A DNA stretch of 64,000 nt, taken from Zantedeschia hybrid cultivar. Lineage: Eukaryota > Streptophyta > Magnoliopsida > Alismatales > Araceae. Below, piece after piece: positions 60,085-64,000 of this stretch (position 1 is the first letter of the stretch; each line of letters opens with the position of its first letter). The translations under genes were made by a program, and so were the position numbers. The stretch is from assembly GCA_030544215.1 (NCBI GenBank), contig JARZZO010000011.1, positions 18,430,501 through 18,494,500 of the forward strand, given 5' to 3'. The notes beneath the pieces were generated by a model. It was not told the DNA's origin, made no database searches, and was given only the letters and a program-made list of their open reading frames with translations.

Positions 60085-62952
60085 TCAAGGCTGGCTCTCC
60101 CCTCCGCCCTCATCCAACTGGCTCTGGGCCTCATCCTGGGCATCTGGCGGTGGAGCTCTAGGAGCTGGAGGCGGTCCCATCGCACTTGGCCCTGCCTGGC
60201 CAGATGATATGGCTATGCTGGCAGTAAAGGCACTCGCCTGACCTCGATCAATAGCACGCTGCCGAGCTCGCTGATATCGCTCCTCCACCATCTTGCGCTC
60301 ATGCTCCGCGACTGACAGCCGACCCTGAAGACTCTCCAGTCGAAGGCGGTCGCGATCTCTCTCCTCAGTCACAACCTCCAGGCGAATCTGGAGGCGTGCA
60401 AAATCTCCAGTGGAGAGACGCGCCACCTGCTCCTCTAGAGCCCGGATCCGCGCAGCATCAGCTTCGGCGCGAGCCGCTGCAGTACGGGCATGCTCCAGCT
60501 CCGCTTCAGCTCTCTGAAGGGCTTCCTGAAGCTCGGCAACCTGAATAAAAGTCATTGTTAGTTCAAGGCAATCAAGTAATTAAAATCAAATTCAGAAATG
60601 AAAAGTTGAAGAACTTACCCGAGCAGCACGATCCTCCTCCGCGAGAGAGGCCCGGTGGATGGCGGAGGTAAGCTGACTCTGGAGATCAGCCAAGGCAGCG
60701 TCATGCGCAGCAGATGATGAAGATGAAGCTCCATGAGTAGGAGGAGCCGCCTGGGTGTAGACAGCTCGCTGCACCAAAAGAACACTGTCAGTGGTTAATC
60801 GCCAAAACAAATAATTAATTAAAAATATGCATTCATATTCATTCATACATACCAGATCGAACAATTCTTTTTGGACTTGTTCTAGCTGGGTCTCCGCATC
60901 ATGTAGGCGGGCCCGGAGGTCGATGATGACCGCATCACGTGCATCCTGCAAGTCACGCATTCATACATTCATTCACCAAACATAAATCAAGATAATAATA
61001 AAATTAAAGACGCATGAATGCATACTTACATCGAGTGGTCGGAGGAGCCGAAGTTGATCGGCGTAATGGGCTCGGTAATGCTGGAGGTAGCCCTCGCTAC
61101 TCTCCGCACGGGACTCCACCCGTACGCCGCGGCGGTGCCAATCCTCGTACTGCTCGGGGAATTTCGCACGCCAATCTGTGAGGGCTTGCTTGCCCCTCAT
61201 GCTTCTCCCGACGTCCTCCGGGACCTCCTCGTCGATCCATTCCTGGTGGAGGCCCAGGGTCCTCATCACAAGCCGGAGGCGGAGAGGCTCAATTTCGTTG
61301 AGGCAATGTAGCCACATTTGCCTCCCGAACCTCCTCCTGCCAGCCGTCACCCACGGCTGACCCTCCTCGCCCATACCAAGGTACGGGCGCCAGATCACCT
61401 GCATATAGATTAGATGCATTCATATAAATAATTTGCATTTAAACAATAAAAGAATTGCATTTAATAAAATTTTTGAATAAGTTAAAAACTTACCAAAAGC
61501 TCTGGGTAGTCCAAGAACTGACGGCGGAGGGCCGTCAGCTGATGGTGCTGTGGAGCCGTGTCCACGATTGGCTGCCAACGGCAGGCCAAGGGGATGGCAT
61601 CTGGACGAACGATCCTCGCTCTGCCGAGCGGGAAATAATAGTAGCTCCACACCTGCATGCATAAACATATAAGTTAGAAAAAGCATCATATCATATTGCA
61701 TATCATGAATAAATAATAAAACATTTAATACCTGGAGGAACGGCGAGAAGCCGCTGACAGTAGTCTCGCGGTCCGGAATAACCGCGGATAGATCTGCAAA
61801 CAGGTGGGCCAGGAGGGCCGCACCCCAGGCATACTCACCTAAGCTATCTAGGTCATCTAACAAATACAAAAATCTACAGTGGATATGGTCGCCCTTCGTA
61901 CCGAAGAGCAACCGACCGAAGAAAAAGACAAGGAAGACCCTAAGCTGTCGGTCTACCTCATCTACCTGGCTAGGGTCCCTACATTAGATGGCAGAAGACG
62001 ACTCTGCTAGCCTATCCCTAAACTCCTCCCGGGTCTCGTCAGACCGACGCCGGGGCTCATCTAATCCAAGGGCAGCCTCTACTTCTACCCTGGGAACCAT
62101 CCTGGACTCCCTGCCCATGCTAGATACCTCTATCCCTAATAAGGCCTCTGCTAATCCCTGATAGTTGGGGTAAGTCACCCCACTAACTGGTCGGCCCTCT
62201 ACCCGGAGGCCAGTGATCCTGGCCACATCCTCTAGGGTGGGGACCATATGTCCCCACGGCATTAGGAAAGCCCGGCTTTCCGCATGCCAACGCTCCCTGA
62301 GCGCCTGTAACAAGACTAGATCAAGCCAAAATGGCTCGATGTCCAGCACCTCGCCGAATCCCATCTGGCGCAAACGTGCCTTCTGGAAGTCGGGGAGCCC
62401 TCTGTAAGCCCCAACTACTAGGTCCCATGAAATCCTAGCCCTCATCACCCCCTGCAAATAAAAATATAAAAATAGGGTCAGTAATAAATAAATAAAAAAA
62501 AAAAAAAAAAAGGGAAATTCACTTTCTGTCTTGAAAAGCGTCGGCACGCACAGACGTGTTTCAAAACACGTCCACACGACTTGACGCCATTCAATATAAT
62601 TTTCTACTTAATTATAATTCGGAATTTATCATGAAAGACGTCGACCTAGGTGACGCCTTTTGAAAGGCGTCACCTGGTCTGGACGCCTTTCAAGCCCAGA
62701 TTCCGGATTCTTTTAAGAATCCCGTTTTCTCCCCTCTTTTCTCATCCATTCATCCCACAGGAAGCTTACCGTGTGGAGGTCGCCCTCCTCTTCTTCTTCT
62801 ATCGCCATGGGTGCCGGTGGAGGGAGCTCCTCCTCCAAGAAAGCCGCCGCCTCCGCAAGAGCCGCCGGAACCTCCTCGGGAATTGCTTCTTCTTGCCTAC
62901 GCCTCCTTTTAGCTATGATCTTCGTCTTCCCCGAACCTTCACCGCGCTCCAT
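60085..62952 (-). pseudogene. Opposite-strand plant-mobile-domain (PMD) gene inside the Tat element, one stop codon
   Basis: Seven exons on the minus strand, all introns phase 0 with GT-AG: 62952-62770, 62451-61732, 61652-61494, 61398-61030, 60945-60853, 60768-60619, 60540-60085; 709 codons. Exon 1 is acidic/alanine-rich. Exons 2-4 are the plant mobile domain (MPWGHMVPTLEDVARITGL, LLDDLDSLGEYAWGAALLAH, VWSYYYFPLGRARI, WRPYLGMGEEGQPW), known from MAIN-type host proteins and from transposons. Exons 5-7 form a long coiled coil (ELQEALQRAEAELEHARTAA). A TAA at 61986-61984 stops the frame at exon-2 codon 156; the frame is otherwise open. Its role is unknown. Confidence 0.88.
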
Positions 62953-63588
62953 AGTCAAGTTTTCGAGAAGGAGAAGGAAAGATCGCCGGAGCTCGGTCGC
63001 CGGAGAGAAAGGGGGAAATTTTTGGAAAAGTGAGGAAGAAAGGGGGCATTCGCGGGTCTGTTAACGAAAGGCTTAAAGGCGTCGACTCATGCTGACGCGT
63101 TTTAGGGCGCAAAAGTTGAGGCGGCACTGACAGAGGTTTGAAGTGGAATAAAAGGCGTCCATCTAGGTAGTCGCGTTTCGCTATTTTGTCAGAACCGTAC
63201 AGAGGAAAATCATGAAAGGCGTCTTTGTTACTAGACGCATTTCAGGGAATTAATCATGGAATTAATGGCAGAATCCTGGGAAAAGTAGGAGAGAGAGTTG
63301 AAAGGCGTCTAGTTGGGTAGACGCGTTTTAAGCTTAAATCGGGTTTTTGAGGATTAAATTGAATTTCTGGAAAATAATTTTAGTTTGAAAGACGTCTTTC
63401 TGAGTGGACGCATTTTACATTTTTACAGAACCCGAACTGTTCAATTTTCAGGAAAAATCAGGTTTTCTCTTAAGGAAAAATCATGTACACATCACAGAAG
63501 GTTGAGGAAAGATTCTAAGGCATGAAAAGTCGTTCTTTATTCAATAAAATTCTTTATTACATCAAAATCAAAGAGAGACAAAGAACAT
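62953..63588. promoter_or_regulatory. Upstream region of the opposite-strand PMD gene, with five hairpins
   Basis: Between the PMD start and the next minus-strand ORF. It contains GGCGTC-type hairpins at 63073-63105, 63148-63180, 63213-63244, 63298-63331 and 63385-63417, spaced about 65-90 bases. A minus-strand poly(A) signal (AATAAAG, near 63540) belongs to the ORF at 63589. I see no sure TATA box. Confidence 0.45.
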
Positions 63589-63999
63589 TCAAGGAAGGAG
63601 TTCATGAAGACCTTTAAGATAAGGAGATTTCAATCCTTTATCTCTATCTTTAGAGGATCTTACACGATAGCTAAAGCCAAGATTCCATAGAGTGGTAATG
63701 ATTTGTATGGCTTCATAATCTTCGTCGGATTCCAAGTCGCGCTTCTTGATCGGAAGTGTGGGAGAGAACTCGGGGAATTCACGACGGCCCAAGCTTAGTT
63801 GAGTAAGGCACCGATGTGGATTGTACAGCACAAATTCGGTGGCTCCGATCAACTTCAGGTCTGCTCCTGCTGTGCGGCGCACCCAAACTGGTTTTCCAAC
63901 CAGAGCAAGTGGAGACGAGTCAAATATGTCGGACGTCATGAGCTTTAAATACTCTCTCCAATCGGCTCGGGTCTTGAGTTTTGGAACCTTGTTAACCAT
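63589..63999 (-). CDS. Unrecognised minus-strand ORF, possibly truncated by the window end
   Basis: 136 codons from an ATG at 63999; the true start may lie beyond the window. Contains TRADWREYLKLMTSDIF, GKPVWVRRTAGADLKL and ATEFVLYNPHRC. I do not recognise it. Its codon use looks protein-like and AATAAA signals follow its stop within about 60 bases. It may be a further opposite-strand exon of the Tat element or a separate gene. Confidence 0.45.
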   Translation of the reverse strand: MVNKVPKLKTRADWREYLKLMTSDIFDSSPLALVGKPVWVRRTAGADLKLIGATEFVLYNPHRCLTQLSLGRREFPEFSPTLPIKKRDLESDEDYEAIQIITTLWNLGFSYRVRSSKDRDKGLKSPYLKGLHELLP

Positions 64000-64000
64000 G

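Larger units (their letters stand above)
47983..64000 (+). mobile_element. Tat-lineage Ty3/Gypsy retrotransposon, incomplete at the window end
   Basis: Parts in order: 5' LTR with TATA (48534), tRNA-primer site, long leader, Gag-protease, G-patch ORF, Pol with RT, two RNase H domains and integrase, then an opposite-strand PMD gene. The second (archaeal-type) RNase H and extra ORFs between pol and the 3' LTR define the Tat/Ogre lineage. No 3' LTR appears before 64000. The left boundary (47960-47995) is approximate. Confidence 0.85.

Noticed and set aside
63061..63440. 3' LTR of the Tat element, suggested by the hairpins
   Set aside because: Outside the hairpin words the sequence does not match the 5' LTR at 48.0-49.3 kb, so the 3' LTR must lie beyond the window.

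Overview
This 64 kb window is nuclear DNA of a flowering plant. Evidence: spliced genes with GT-AG introns, a nuclear tRNA-Ala, plant MITEs, and plant LTR retrotransposons of the Copia and Gypsy/Tat types. The GC-rich first coding exon of the gene at 9.3 kb and the transposon-filled introns fit a monocot, perhaps palm-like. That is only an impression; no feature here fixes the species.

Host genes. (1) 109-2155 (+): the last five exons of a transmembrane-9 superfamily (TM9SF/EMP70) protein whose 5' part lies before the window. (2) 4546-4617 (-): tRNA-Ala(AGC). (3) 9316-10898 (+): a four-exon gene for a 217-residue plant protein of unknown function with a basic coiled-coil N-terminal half. (4) 15787-24066 (-): a complete ten-coding-exon PP2C protein phosphatase of 353 residues. 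A likely non-coding first exon and promoter near 33.1-33.3 kb would give it a leader intron of about 9 kb full of repeats.

Small transposons fill the gaps between 2 and 14 kb: four Tourist-like MITEs with TAA/TTA target duplications, two Mutator-like MITEs with 9-10 bp duplications, and a hAT-like MITE with an 8-bp duplication. The PP2C introns hold an exact 58-bp-period minisatellite of 14 units, serial hairpins in a GC-rich LTR-like block, a gypsy gag scrap and a decayed LINE whose 3' half is inverted relative to its 5' half.

33.67-44.34 kb is a decayed Copia element. Both LTRs are visible. Its integrase region is replaced by a fragment of another repeat, and its right LTR is split by a 2.08-kb copy of that same repeat in the opposite orientation. 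46.37-47.98 kb is the 3' end of a second LTR element on the minus strand.

From about 48 kb to the window end lies a young-looking Tat-lineage Gypsy element on the plus strand: leader, Gag-protease ORF, a G-patch ORF in the same frame after a single TAG, then a Pol ORF with RT, two RNase H domains and integrase. Behind Pol, on the opposite strand, sits a seven-exon gene for a plant-mobile-domain (PMD) protein with a coiled-coil tail. All its introns are phase 0 and it is broken by only one in-frame stop.

The most unusual non-coding signal is a recurring short hairpin (arms close to GAAAGGCGTC and GACGCCTTTC, variable loop). It appears at least 17 times in the Tat element and again in the unrelated 2.08-kb repeat, in places with paired changes in both arms.
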